From: an uncultured Collinsella sp.
GTDB taxonomy: Bacteria; Actinomycetota; Coriobacteriia; Coriobacteriales; Coriobacteriaceae
Direction: 5' to 3'
Assembly: GCA_900752015.1 (NCBI GenBank)
Contig: CAADTZ010000020.1
Span: forward strand, 1 to 19,542
Length of the DNA stretch: 19,542 nt
Position numbers and translations under genes: made by a program. Below the pieces are notes generated by a model, which did not search any database, was not told the DNA's origin, and saw only the letters and a list, made by a program, of their open reading frames with translations. Below, piece by piece: positions 1 to 7,051 of the stretch (position 1 is the stretch's first letter; each line of letters starts with the position of its first letter).

Positions 1-39
1 GCACGGGCCGATACTCAAAGCCCATTGTGGCATCCCGAG

Positions 40-65
40 CCCGCGGAAAGAAGCTGCGCCGCGGG
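40..65 (-). terminator. GC-rich hairpin after small ORF, possible terminator
   Basis: A perfect 7-bp inverted repeat (CCCGCGG at 40-46, CCGCGGG at 59-65) lies just past the stop of the small leftward ORF at 88-204. It has no T-run after it on the minus strand, so a Rho-independent terminator is possible but not shown. Confidence 0.35.
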
Positions 66-87
66 GGAGGCGACCCAAATGGCTTTC

Positions 88-204
88 TCATATCGTCTTA
101 CGTTGCTTCGAACGTTGCTTGAGTGCCTCGGAAAGCCCGACGAGCGCCGTGGAGAACGAGACCAAAGCGGTCAGAAGTCTCACGAAATCAATCAGATCGG
201 TCAT
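88..204 (-). CDS. small hydrophobic peptide, putative single-pass membrane protein (38 aa)
   Basis: The ORF starts at the ATG at 204-202 and stops with TGA at 90-88. The start is chosen because a strong Shine-Dalgarno, GGGAGGTG (218-211), sits about 8 nt upstream; an in-frame ATG at 210 would leave only 2 nt. The peptide has a short N-terminus (MTDLIDFVR), a hydrophobic stretch (LLTALVSFSTALVGL, residues 10-24) and a strongly basic tail (KQRSKQRK, residues 29-36). This topology matches small membrane peptides such as holin-like or type I toxin peptides, but I see no sequence match that proves a family. A GC-rich hairpin follows at 40-65. It could also be a leader peptide or a chance ORF; the strong ribosome binding site argues against chance. 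No function is assigned. Confidence 0.5.
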   Translation of the reverse strand: MTDLIDFVRLLTALVSFSTALVGLSEALKQRSKQRKTI

Positions 205-331
205 GGGCATCACCTCCCATCAGATGGAGGGCGTTGCCCGGCACATGGAACTGCCGCCAACAGTATCAATTCTATCAAAGCGCAGTTAGATATGCGAATG
301 TTTGTTCGTATTTCAAGAGACCAGCGTCACC

Positions 332-360
332 TGTGACAAAGGGGCTGTCCCTTTGTCACA
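332..360. repeat. perfect 12-bp palindrome with CTGTCCCTTT core (copy A)
   Basis: TGTGACAAAGGG (332-343) and CCCTTTGTCACA (349-360) are perfect inverted arms around a 5-nt loop. The element abuts the stop codon of the HAD phosphatase gene (TAA at 363-361). No T-run follows on either strand, so it does not look like a simple terminator. Its loop and right arm contain CTGTCCCTTT (345-354), a 10-mer that recurs at 9297-9306 and 19273-19282, each time inside an intergenic palindrome. This suggests a dispersed REP-like element. Confidence 0.7.
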
Positions 361-1224
361 TTATTCGATTACGGTGCAGGAATTCTGCTTGTGCATGGTG
401 GCAAGCATGTGTTTGGGAACGGCGTGGACCATGCAACTGCCGATAGTTGCGCTCGCGGCGTCCTTGGCTGCCTCGCTTGCGTTTTTGGTCGCGTAGCTGT
501 GGCGGAAGCGTTTGAGCATGGCAATGTCGTTGCCGCCGTCGCCGTAGACCGCGACCTCGTCCTCGGCAATGCCGTAGTAGCCCGCCAGCCAGGCCACGCT
601 CTCGCCCTTGTTGCATGCCACATCCGTGATCTCAAACATCACCGGGTCAAACGGCGCGTTGACCACGCGGTCCGAGCGCTCGGCCAAATACGCCTTAAGG
701 TCGCGCTCCAGCTCGGGCGAGATCACACGGCAGTTGATCTTGCACACATCGTGGCGCAGAATGTCACCGATCGACTGGTCGAAATACTGTTCCTCGTGAT
801 ACCCGCCACGTGCACGCATGCCGCGCATCACGATGCGCTTGATAGGACTGTCCTTTTTAAAGCCCGCCTGATGCATCTCGAACGAGCCGCTCGAGAACAT
901 GCCATCGGGCGTGGAGCAATCAAAGCAAATGTCCGGGAACTCCTTGAGCAGCTCCTCGGTGATCTGCGGATCGATGGTCCAGGTCTTGAGCACCTCGCCA
1001 TGACTGTCGCGCACGATGGACCCATTGGAGCAACAGGCGTCGAGTGCCAGGCCCGTAAAGCCATGCTCGCCGATCGGCAGCGTTGAGCGTCCGGTCGCGG
1101 GAACCACATGCAGGCCAGCCTCGGTCAGCTCGCGAATGGCACGGCGAATGGTCCCGTCTGCCTCGTGCAGGGCATTCAACAGCGTTCCGTCTAAGTCACT
1201 CGCAAACATCTTGATCATGGGCAT
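361..1224 (-). CDS. Cof-type HAD-IIB phosphatase (sugar-phosphate/FMN-type)
   Basis: The 287-residue protein is a cytosolic haloacid dehalogenase-superfamily hydrolase of the Cof group, whose members dephosphorylate small phosphorylated metabolites. Visible motifs are DLDGTLL near residue 10 (nucleophile Asp10, acid/base Asp12), VPATGRS for motif II, and GDGGNDIAML at about 228-237, the Mg-binding motif IV. A C2-type cap lies between motifs II and IV, and the length is normal for the family. The start at 1224 follows GGAGAGG; a second in-frame ATG at 1218 is also possible, and upstream in-frame codons are not homologous in character. The ribosome binding site and start lie inside a 22-bp perfect inverted repeat (1218-1273), which should limit translation unless it is opened. 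The gene is followed directly by the palindrome at 332-360. The substrate cannot be predicted. Confidence 0.9.
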   Translation of the reverse strand: MPMIKMFASDLDGTLLNALHEADGTIRRAIRELTEAGLHVVPATGRSTLPIGEHGFTGLALDACCSNGSIVRDSHGEVLKTWTIDPQITEELLKEFPDICFDCSTPDGMFSSGSFEMHQAGFKKDSPIKRIVMRGMRARGGYHEEQYFDQSIGDILRHDVCKINCRVISPELERDLKAYLAERSDRVVNAPFDPVMFEITDVACNKGESVAWLAGYYGIAEDEVAVYGDGGNDIAMLKRFRHSYATKNASEAAKDAASATIGSCMVHAVPKHMLATMHKQNSCTVIE

Positions 1225-1273
1225 GCCTCTCCTTCGTCTGCACGATATTGTAGACGAAGGAGAGGCATGCCCA
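1218..1273 (-). promoter_or_regulatory. 22-bp perfect inverted repeat over the RBS and start of the HAD gene
   Basis: The arm at 1218-1239 (beginning TGGGCATGCC, ending TTCGTCT) is the exact reverse complement of 1252-1273 (AGACGAAGG...GCATGCCCA). Two further Watson-Crick pairs and a G-T wobble can form inside, leaving a loop of about 6 nt. On the leftward transcript the downstream arm contains the Shine-Dalgarno (AAGGAGAGG) and the first AUG, so the fold would bury both. No T-run follows, so attenuation of translation fits better than transcription termination. Confidence 0.75.
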
Positions 1274-1333
1274 GACAATGGCGTCCCTGCGCGGCGGGAC
1301 AATGCTTCCGCAAATCCACGGTGCCCCAACGCG

Positions 1334-2596
1334 TTAAGGCAATCGCCACAAGCGACTTTTCAGCCGATAAAACAGCGCCGTCGTCAACGTCAGCACCGCC
1401 AACATGCCTGCGAATACAATCGCCGGTGTCCATCGATCATATGCGAGCCCGTAAACCAATTGGCCAATAGGCGTTGCACAGGAAAGCGTCATATAAACGA
1501 GTGCCAGCACTTTTCCGCAGAATTCCTTTGGCGCTGACCGCTGAACAAATGAAACGATTTCGACCGATGTAATGCTTGCCCACGCCATGACCCATGCCGA
1601 GCCGGCCGCAAGCGCGGCAAACGCTAATTCATCAGGACCGCTCAGTAGCGTGACAATAATCGGCACGACTCCAAAACAGATCATCGCAACATATCGACAT
1701 ATGCCCTTGAAGGAAAAACGATGCGGCCAAATACCGACCAAACCACTGCCGACAAGACCACCTAAGCCCATAGCCACCTCAATAATCCCAACGAAGGATG
1801 ACTGCATTCCGAGATGCTTTGCAACAATAACGGGAGCACCAATCGTTAACCCAACTAACGCAAGGTTCAAAATAGCCGCAATCAAAAACACAACGAGCAA
1901 TGATGAGTTTTGAGACAGGTACCGAATCAACTCCCGAAAATCGTTTCGGCGTGTCGTACGAGTCGCGCCGTCTCCCATCGTTTCAGATGAGGCATTTTGC
2001 TTGAGTGCGCCCCCGAACAGCAGGGCTGAAATCGTAAACGTCAACGCCGCGGTTTCGCATAGAGTATCGATACCAAAGCACCCATAGACTGCCGTCCCGA
2101 CTACAGGCCCCAAGATATTGCTCATCATGATTATCTGCGAGACCAACGCAGTGGCACGCTCAACCTTTTCTTGGCCCGTCATGCGCACCGCCTCAATTTG
2201 AAGCATCGGTTTCAGCAGCGATTGGATGCCATATTGGACGCAAAGCATTGCTGCCACGACAACCGCAAGAGGCAGCGAACGCTTCATGGGGATAAACAGC
2301 AGTGATGCAGCCATCAGAACAATGCCGAGTACCACAAGAACCCCGCGATGTCTTCCCCGATCCGCCAAAATCCCGCCAACCGGAGTCGCGAGCACGCCCG
2401 GTATGAACGCTATCGCCGCGACGGCGCCATATAACGTTGAGGAGCCGCTGCAATCGAACAAGTAGAGCGGACACGCAAAGCACAGTGCCGACAGCATCGA
2501 ATACGCACACAGCTGTGCAACAAGAAGACCAAATAGCCTGATAGATCGCACTGTTTTTGGCGCCAATGAAACGCTAATTCTTCGCATCCCAGCCAT
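1334..2596 (-). CDS. MFS transporter, probable drug/metabolite exporter
   Basis: The 420-residue integral membrane protein has about 12 predicted hydrophobic segments and a short cationic N-terminus. The loop after the second segment carries the MFS motif A region (GGILADRGRHRG, about residues 74-85). A polar central loop around residues 200-225 separates the two six-helix halves. Start: ATG at 2596 after GGGGGCAGG; an ATG three codons later is an alternative. The leftward tetR-like gene lies just upstream, and a perfect TetR-type palindrome (2609-2633) lies 13 nt before the start, so repression and induction by ligand are likely. Codon choice is visibly AT-richer than in neighbours (frequent AAA, AAT, ATA), suggesting transfer of the regulator-exporter pair. 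The substrate is unknown. Confidence 0.88.
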   Translation of the reverse strand: MAGMRRISVSLAPKTVRSIRLFGLLVAQLCAYSMLSALCFACPLYLFDCSGSSTLYGAVAAIAFIPGVLATPVGGILADRGRHRGVLVVLGIVLMAASLLFIPMKRSLPLAVVVAAMLCVQYGIQSLLKPMLQIEAVRMTGQEKVERATALVSQIIMMSNILGPVVGTAVYGCFGIDTLCETAALTFTISALLFGGALKQNASSETMGDGATRTTRRNDFRELIRYLSQNSSLLVVFLIAAILNLALVGLTIGAPVIVAKHLGMQSSFVGIIEVAMGLGGLVGSGLVGIWPHRFSFKGICRYVAMICFGVVPIIVTLLSGPDELAFAALAAGSAWVMAWASITSVEIVSFVQRSAPKEFCGKVLALVYMTLSCATPIGQLVYGLAYDRWTPAIVFAGMLAVLTLTTALFYRLKSRLWRLP

Positions 2597-2608
2597 AAGC
2601 CTGCCCCC

Positions 2609-2633
2609 AAATACATACTGTCAGTATGTATTT
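2609..2633. promoter_or_regulatory. TetR-type operator O1 upstream of the MFS gene
   Basis: AAATACATACTG (2609-2620) and CAGTATGTATTT (2622-2633) are perfect inverted arms around a single T. Palindromes of the TACATAC/GTATGTA type are typical targets of TetR-family repressors. It lies 13 nt upstream of the MFS start codon, where it would cover the transcription start or early leader. Confidence 0.75.
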
Positions 2634-2642
2634 AATGACTTG

Positions 2643-2664
2643 AAAAGGGCAGCCGTGGCTACCC
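2643..2664 (-). terminator. terminator/attenuator between tetR-like and MFS genes
   Basis: Read leftward, GGGTAG-CCACGG-CTGCCC forms a 6-bp stem (one G-T wobble) with a 6-nt loop, followed by TTTTC. It could end the tetR-like transcript or reduce read-through into the MFS gene. Confidence 0.5.
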
Positions 2665-2676
2665 TCACAAATCAAT

Positions 2677-2695
2677 TACATACCGTTGGTATCTA
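2677..2695. promoter_or_regulatory. imperfect TetR-type operator O2
   Basis: TACATACC (2677-2684), GTT, GGTATCTA (2688-2695) is a palindrome with one mismatch and shares the TACATAC half-site with the perfect operator at 2609-2633. The centres are about 65 bp apart (roughly six helical turns). It begins 3 nt past the stop of the regulator gene, so it is well placed for cooperative repression of the MFS promoter. Confidence 0.5.
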
Positions 2696-2697
2696 TA

Positions 2698-3360
2698 TTA
2701 CCACCCGGCACGGTTCCATACGTCCCAAATCTGGGCCGTTGTCTGGAGCACTTCATTACCCAAATCGAGCCCCACCGCTGCCGCCATCTGTGCCAAACAT
2801 TGTGCGCGAGCGAGCATTCGCTCCTTGGGCTCGAGCGGACGGAACAATGGCAGCAGCCAAAGATTCGCTAACAACGATACGGCCTCCGCTGCTTCGCGCG
2901 GGCATTCGCACGCAATGGAGCCGTCGGCGATGCCCTCCTCGATTACTGGCAAGAGATTGCCATCGGCCGACTCGTCAAACGAACCTTGGTACTGCATCGC
3001 CAGCAGCCGCGAGCTTTTTACCGGATCTGCCGCAGGATGCATGCGAGCCCATAGCTCGATTTGCGGAACGACGGACTCGGGCGCATAAAGTCGTTTGAGC
3101 TTTTGAGCTCCCGTCATATTGCCAGCACCGAGTGTCGCGCGACGGTGTTCAGCAATCGGAGCCGTTGCCCGATCAAATGCGGCGTTGAAAATCTCCTCTT
3201 TGCTCTTAAAGTGATGATAGACAGCACCCTTGGTCATGCCATCGAGGCGGTCGACGATGTCTTGGATGCTCGTCCCCTCATAACCCTGTACGCAGAATAG
3301 CTCCAGCGCCGCGTCGAGAATCTTCGCGACCGTCTCCTCGGGATATTTATTACGACCCAT
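2698..3360 (-). CDS. TetR/AcrR-family transcriptional regulator
   Basis: The 220-residue protein has an N-terminal TetR DNA-binding domain: helix 1 around TVAKILDAALELF, then GYEGTSIQDIVDRL and the recognition region MTKGAVYHHFKSKEEI, ending near residue 60. The remaining 160 residues form the variable helical ligand-binding and dimer domain. I prefer the ATG at 3360 (MGRNKYPEE...) over the ATG at 3396, because the latter has no ribosome binding site and adds a non-family N-terminus. The gene lies directly upstream of the MFS exporter in the same orientation, with two operator-like palindromes between them, so it most likely represses the exporter. A possible promoter lies at 3403-3432. The inducer is unknown. 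Confidence 0.88.
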   Translation of the reverse strand: MGRNKYPEETVAKILDAALELFCVQGYEGTSIQDIVDRLDGMTKGAVYHHFKSKEEIFNAAFDRATAPIAEHRRATLGAGNMTGAQKLKRLYAPESVVPQIELWARMHPAADPVKSSRLLAMQYQGSFDESADGNLLPVIEEGIADGSIACECPREAAEAVSLLANLWLLPLFRPLEPKERMLARAQCLAQMAAAVGLDLGNEVLQTTAQIWDVWNRAGW

Positions 3361-3402
3361 AATCCGTCCATCCACAACGCAAGTCTTGTGCCTCATTGCA
3401 GC

Positions 3403-3432
3403 ATTTTAACGTTGCGGATGGTAGACGGTCGA
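3403..3432 (-). promoter_or_regulatory. candidate promoter for the tetR-like gene
   Basis: Read leftward, TCGACC (3432-3427) and TAAAAT (3408-3403) are separated by 18 nt. The -10 matches TATAAT at five of six positions. The -35 overlaps the last codons and stop region of glnK. Confidence 0.4.
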
Positions 3433-3434
3433 TT

Positions 3435-3773
3435 CTACACCGCGGCGGGGCCGTGTTCGCCGGTGCGGATACGGATAACTTCTTCGACCGGCTCGACCCA
3501 AATCTTGCCGTCTCCAACGGCACCGGTGCGTGCAGCGTTGCAGATAATCTCGACAATTCCGTCGACATGCTGATCGGCGCAGATAAGTGTGAACTGTACC
3601 TTAGGGATCGTGTTGACAAGCAACTCGTTGCCGCGCACGTATTCCTTCCAGCCATGTTGCGCACCGCAGCCCTGCACCTGGTTGATAGTCATACCACGAA
3701 CATCAGCAGCAAACAGCGCATCTTTAAGAACCTCAAGCTTTTCCTGGCGCACGATAGCCGTGATCTTTTTCAT
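3435..3773 (-). CDS. glnK: PII nitrogen regulatory protein, GlnK type
   Basis: The 112-residue protein has the same length as E. coli GlnB. PII trimers sense 2-oxoglutarate and ATP/ADP, and AmtB-linked GlnK plugs the ammonium channel. Visible features are MKKITAIVR at the start, a T-loop region (GCGAQHGWKEYVRGNELLVNTIPK, split here at residues 35-48 and 49-58), the B-loop TGAVGDGKIWV (about 83-93) and the C-loop IRIRTGE. Aligned without gaps to E. coli GlnB, position 51 is Leu rather than the uridylylated Tyr51, so regulation by GlnD-type modification at that site is not possible. The start at 3773 follows AGAGAGG. amtB lies upstream in the same direction, separated by a 154-nt gap holding a structured element, so the two are probably cotranscribed. 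Confidence 0.95.
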   Translation of the reverse strand: MKKITAIVRQEKLEVLKDALFAADVRGMTINQVQGCGAQHGWKEYVRGNELLVNTIPKVQFTLICADQHVDGIVEIICNAARTGAVGDGKIWVEPVEEVIRIRTGEHGPAAV

Positions 3774-3822
3774 AATGAATTCCTCTCTTTAATAAAGAAA
3801 TGAATTGCCATTCAATGACGCG

Positions 3823-3921
3823 GGTTTTCCAGGTGCCCGAGATTGCCCCGAAAGAGGAGCGCCGCGTACTTCGGTACGCAAGCGACGGTTTGAGGGGCAA
3901 GGTCGGGTGCCTGGGAAAGCC
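3823..3921 (-). ncRNA. multi-stem structured element between amtB and glnK
   Basis: Nested complementary segments form one long hairpin. The outer stem pairs 3823-3840 with 3903-3921, with G-U wobbles and one bulge. The middle stem pairs TTGCCCC (3843-3849) with GGGGCAA (3894-3900). The tip is GCGTAC (3864-3869), a TTCG tetraloop, and GTACGC (3874-3879). It lies in the intercistronic gap of the leftward amtB-glnK unit. It could be an mRNA processing or stabilising structure, an attenuator, or a copy of a dispersed repeat. I cannot assign a known Rfam family. Confidence 0.6.
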
Positions 3922-3927
3922 GTGCCG

Positions 3928-5205
3928 CTAGTCAAGTCCCGAGAAGGAGGGATACGCGCTCTCGCCGTGCTGGCTCGCATCCAGGCCCAGCGCCTCGTCG
4001 GCCTCGTCCACACGCAGGCTGCCGTGGAACAGCGCCTTGACCACCGCGGCGATCACCAAATCGAGCACCAGCACAAGAGCGACCGTCACCACAATGCCCA
4101 AAATCTGCGAGATGAGCAGCGACACGTCGCCCGTGTAGAACAGACCACCCTTACCGGTCCACGAAAGCTCCGGCACACAGAACAGGCCCGTGAGCACGCC
4201 GCCCAAGATGCCGCCGATGCCATGGCAACCAAACGCGTCGAGCGCATCGTCGTAGCCGAACTTGGTCTTAAGATGGCTGATGTCCAAGTAGCAGACGGGC
4301 GAGACGATCAGGCCCATGACCAGCGCTGCCCACGGCTCGACAAAGCCCGCGCCCGGCGTGACCACCACAAGGCCCGCAACCAGACCGGTGCTGGCACCCA
4401 CCAGCGTGGGGCGACCGGTGTGCACGCGCTCGACAGCAAGCCACGAAACCATGCCCGCTGCGCTGGCCGTCACGGTGTTGAGGATGGCGAGTGCCGCCAC
4501 GGCATCGGCCTTAAACTCGCTGCCGCCGTTAAAGCCAAACCAGCCAAACCAAAGCAGCCCGGCGCCCAGCGCCACAAACGGCACGTTATGCGGACGGTAG
4601 CTCACCATGCCAAAGCCGCGACGACGGCCGAGCATTAAGCAGAGAATCAGGCCCGTAAGACCGGACGAAATGTGCACCACGTCGCCGCCGGCAAAGTCGA
4701 GTGCGCCGATGATGTCGCCGATAAAGGAGCCCTCGCCGCCCCACACCATGTGGGCAAGCGGCGCATAGACCACAAGCAGCCAAATGCCCAGGAAGGCCGT
4801 CATGGCACCAAACTTAACGCGGCCGGCCAGGCTGCCCGTGACGATAGCAGCCGTGATCATGGCAAACGCCATCTGAAAGGCGATGTTGATGATCTGAGGG
4901 TAGACGGCACCGTCCGCAGCATTGCCCTCGGCCGCCTGCAGCACATGGTTGAGCACCGGCAGGCACAGCAGCTGGTCAAGGCCTCCAATAAACGGGCTGG
5001 AACCGTCGCCGCCATAGGCCAGAGACCAGCCGGCAACAATCCACAGCACACCAACCAGGCCAATGGCGCCAAAGCACATAAGCATGGTGTTGATGACATT
5101 TTTGCGCCTGGACAGGCCGCCATAGAAAAACGCCAAGCCCGGTGTCATTAAAAACACGAGCATGGTGCAGACGAGCATAAACGTTGTCGATCCCGTATCG
5201 TACAT
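3928..5205 (-). CDS. amtB: ammonium transporter, Amt family
   Basis: This is a 425-residue inner-membrane ammonium channel with about 11 membrane segments. Family motifs include FFYGGLSRRKN near residue 26, DFAGGDVVHISSG (pore His at about 178), LWFGWFGFNGGS and DAFGCHGIGGILGG (second pore His at about 328). The C-terminal tail (RVDEADEALGLDASQHGESAY) is the conserved cytosolic segment that contacts GlnK. I chose the ATG at 5205 (MYDTGSTTF) because AGGGAG lies just upstream and the protein then begins as family members do; the longer ORF to 5262 adds a non-family stretch. glnK follows after 154 nt, the usual pairing. Expression is expected to rise under nitrogen limitation, but I did not identify a specific regulator site. 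Confidence 0.96.
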   Translation of the reverse strand: MYDTGSTTFMLVCTMLVFLMTPGLAFFYGGLSRRKNVINTMLMCFGAIGLVGVLWIVAGWSLAYGGDGSSPFIGGLDQLLCLPVLNHVLQAAEGNAADGAVYPQIINIAFQMAFAMITAAIVTGSLAGRVKFGAMTAFLGIWLLVVYAPLAHMVWGGEGSFIGDIIGALDFAGGDVVHISSGLTGLILCLMLGRRRGFGMVSYRPHNVPFVALGAGLLWFGWFGFNGGSEFKADAVAALAILNTVTASAAGMVSWLAVERVHTGRPTLVGASTGLVAGLVVVTPGAGFVEPWAALVMGLIVSPVCYLDISHLKTKFGYDDALDAFGCHGIGGILGGVLTGLFCVPELSWTGKGGLFYTGDVSLLISQILGIVVTVALVLVLDLVIAAVVKALFHGSLRVDEADEALGLDASQHGESAYPSFSGLD

Positions 5206-5403
5206 TCGCTCTCCCTTGGTCGCATGAACGTTGTCGGCGCCCATAATGCGGCCGAGGGGCAACTGGTGTAGACCAGATACGGCGTTGTTAAACGCAGCGT
5301 TGTCGAATGGAAATGCTGCCGCAATCTTGGAAACGGCGCGGCAACGGGCGCGAAACGAACGGGAAATACGCGAGCAAGGAAGCCGTGAGCGTGCCCGTCC
5401 CGG

Positions 5404-6423
5404 CTAGCGGCGGAACAGCTCGCGGGCTCGGTCGCGGAGGTCGGTAGCCCGAATGACACCTTCGTAGCGATTGATGCGCAGACGCGGGAAGGCGTTAAAG
5501 AAGCGTAGGTCGCGGCGGCTGAGTGACACGCTCGGCACCGGGCGGCTCATGCGCTTGCCGGCAAGGCGACGACTGAGCGACGGACGCGGCATGCTCGGCG
5601 CGGCATCGGCCACGCGGCGGGCGGCAAGCGCCAGGCCGCGAGCACCATCCGCGATAAACGTCGGCATCGAAGCCTTCTCGCGCAGGGCATCGAGCGCGGC
5701 GTCACCCAGCTCGGCCAGCCACGCGTTAACGGCACGGCTACGGATGTGCGTCTGTGCTACCGAGTCAATCGTAGAATCGGGAATACGTTCGAGCACTGAG
5801 TCCGAGGCATCGGCAAGCGACTCATTGATGCGGTCGGCAAGGTCGGCCCGGACGCGCTCCAGCTGATCGGACAGACGCCGCCAGCTCGCCAACGAGCACA
5901 ACGCGTCGACCATCATCGCGACCGCGACGATAAAGGCGGACAGCCGCACAATCAGCACCGGCAGATGGCCAAGCAGCCCCAGCAATGCCGGCTCCACTAA
6001 ACGGCAAATACACAACGCACCCAAGCCAAACGCGCAGGCCCAGTACAGGCAGATGCGTCCGTGCAAGTTAAACGGCAGGTGCGAGTAATCCCAAAAGCGA
6101 GCGCCCGTTGTTTTTTCCAACAGCACGCCTACGCTGTACTCAATCACGCTGCATACGAGCGCTGCAGCGACAAACTGGCTCGAGGCATCCGGAATCCCAC
6201 GCAACAGCAGCCAGCAGGCAATGCCGCCCACACCATAGATAGGACAACACGGCCCCAGCAAAAAGCCACTGTTGGCAAATCGTCCGTGATTGAGCATGGC
6301 GCATACTGTCGACTCCCATGCCCAACCGCAAAACCCGTAAAAGGCAAACGAGAGCACCAGTGCCGAGAGTGGGCAGGCGGCAAGCGTCGCGCCGTCAAAC
6401 GCCATGTCGATCGCGGTCCCCAC
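5404..6423 (-). CDS. putative ABC-transporter type IV / PF06541-like membrane protein
   Basis: The 339-residue protein resembles the PF06541 family (CmpB-like putative ABC transporter), whose function is not established. Diagnostic segments are FYGFCGWAWESTVC (about 28-41), NSGFLLGPCCPIYGVGG (about 51-67) and FWDYSHLPFNLHGRICLYW (about 110-128). About five hydrophobic segments occupy residues 15-180. The rest, about 160 residues, is a soluble Arg-rich helical extension ending in basic sequence, longer than the core domain needs. The start is GTG at 6423, supported by AGGAGAGGG upstream; an ATG at 6405 is the alternative. The gap to the HD gene upstream is 3 nt, so the two are almost certainly translationally coupled. 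Confidence 0.82.
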   Translation of the reverse strand: MGTAIDMAFDGATLAACPLSALVLSFAFYGFCGWAWESTVCAMLNHGRFANSGFLLGPCCPIYGVGGIACWLLLRGIPDASSQFVAAALVCSVIEYSVGVLLEKTTGARFWDYSHLPFNLHGRICLYWACAFGLGALCICRLVEPALLGLLGHLPVLIVRLSAFIVAVAMMVDALCSLASWRRLSDQLERVRADLADRINESLADASDSVLERIPDSTIDSVAQTHIRSRAVNAWLAELGDAALDALREKASMPTFIADGARGLALAARRVADAAPSMPRPSLSRRLAGKRMSRPVPSVSLSRRDLRFFNAFPRLRINRYEGVIRATDLRDRARELFRR

Positions 6424-6426
6424 CGT

Positions 6427-6963
6427 CTACCCTCTCCTCTTCTCGCTCGATTCTTTACTCACGCTATCGTCCGTCTCGTCCTTGCGCGGCAGGCGGCCGG
6501 CGACCGTCTCACGCAGAGCACACCATTTATCCGCCAGGCAAACAATCCACGCCTCGCGACACGTCGGCGGCACGGGCACCAGCGGAAACATATGCCGCAC
6601 GATGATATTCCGCTCGCGCAACGTCAGCTCAAAATCTTCCTCGGCACGCGCCAGGGCAAAAAACGGATGCCGAAATCCGTGCAGGCGATGGCTCGGATCG
6701 GGATCGTGCCAGTCATAGAGAAAGTAATCGTGTAACAAGGCTCCGCGCAGCAGCGAGGCACGGTCGATCGAAATGCCAGCACGGCCCAAGTGCTCGGCAA
6801 AGGACAGACTTACCCGTGCCACCGAGGTCACATGTGCATAGACCGTCACGTCGCCATGCTGGATAAACTCGCGCGTCAGGTCCAAGCGGCCCGCCTGGGC
6901 GAGCTGGCGGGCGGCATCGTCGACCTCGTGCGCGATTTTCTCGGCACGAACGGCATCGGACAT
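6427..6963 (-). CDS. HD-domain hydrolase (predicted phosphohydrolase)
   Basis: The 178-residue cytosolic protein has an HD metal-dependent phosphohydrolase signature: His44 in VYAHVTSVAR, the His78-Asp79 pair in LLRGALLHDYFLYDWHD, a further His in RNIIVRHMFPL (about 124) and Asp145 in VCLADKWCAL. These are the positions expected for metal binding. The start at 6963 (MSDAVRAEK) follows GGAGG with good spacing; the longer ORF to 7008 lacks a ribosome binding site. The gene is coupled to the PF06541-like gene by a 3-nt gap, an association that suggests a shared cell-envelope or metabolite role. The substrate cannot be told. The C-terminal 20 residues are charged and probably disordered. Confidence 0.82.
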   Translation of the reverse strand: MSDAVRAEKIAHEVDDAARQLAQAGRLDLTREFIQHGDVTVYAHVTSVARVSLSFAEHLGRAGISIDRASLLRGALLHDYFLYDWHDPDPSHRLHGFRHPFFALARAEEDFELTLRERNIIVRHMFPLVPVPPTCREAWIVCLADKWCALRETVAGRLPRKDETDDSVSKESSEKRRG

Positions 6964-7051
6964 GCTGCCTCCTTCCAGCGGCTCACGGCGGCAAGCCACG
7001 GCCTGCACGTATTGAAAAAATCATCATCGAATCTATCAGTATGGCATCGGA

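Noticed and set aside
3805..4638. 277-codon plus-strand ORF
   Set aside because: It is antisense to amtB and the structured element; composition is His/Arg/Ala-rich shadow sequence without a family match.
5270..5283. hairpin CTGGT-GTAG-ACCAG upstream of amtB as a regulator site
   Set aside because: A 5-bp stem is expected by chance, and no nitrogen-regulator consensus could be matched.
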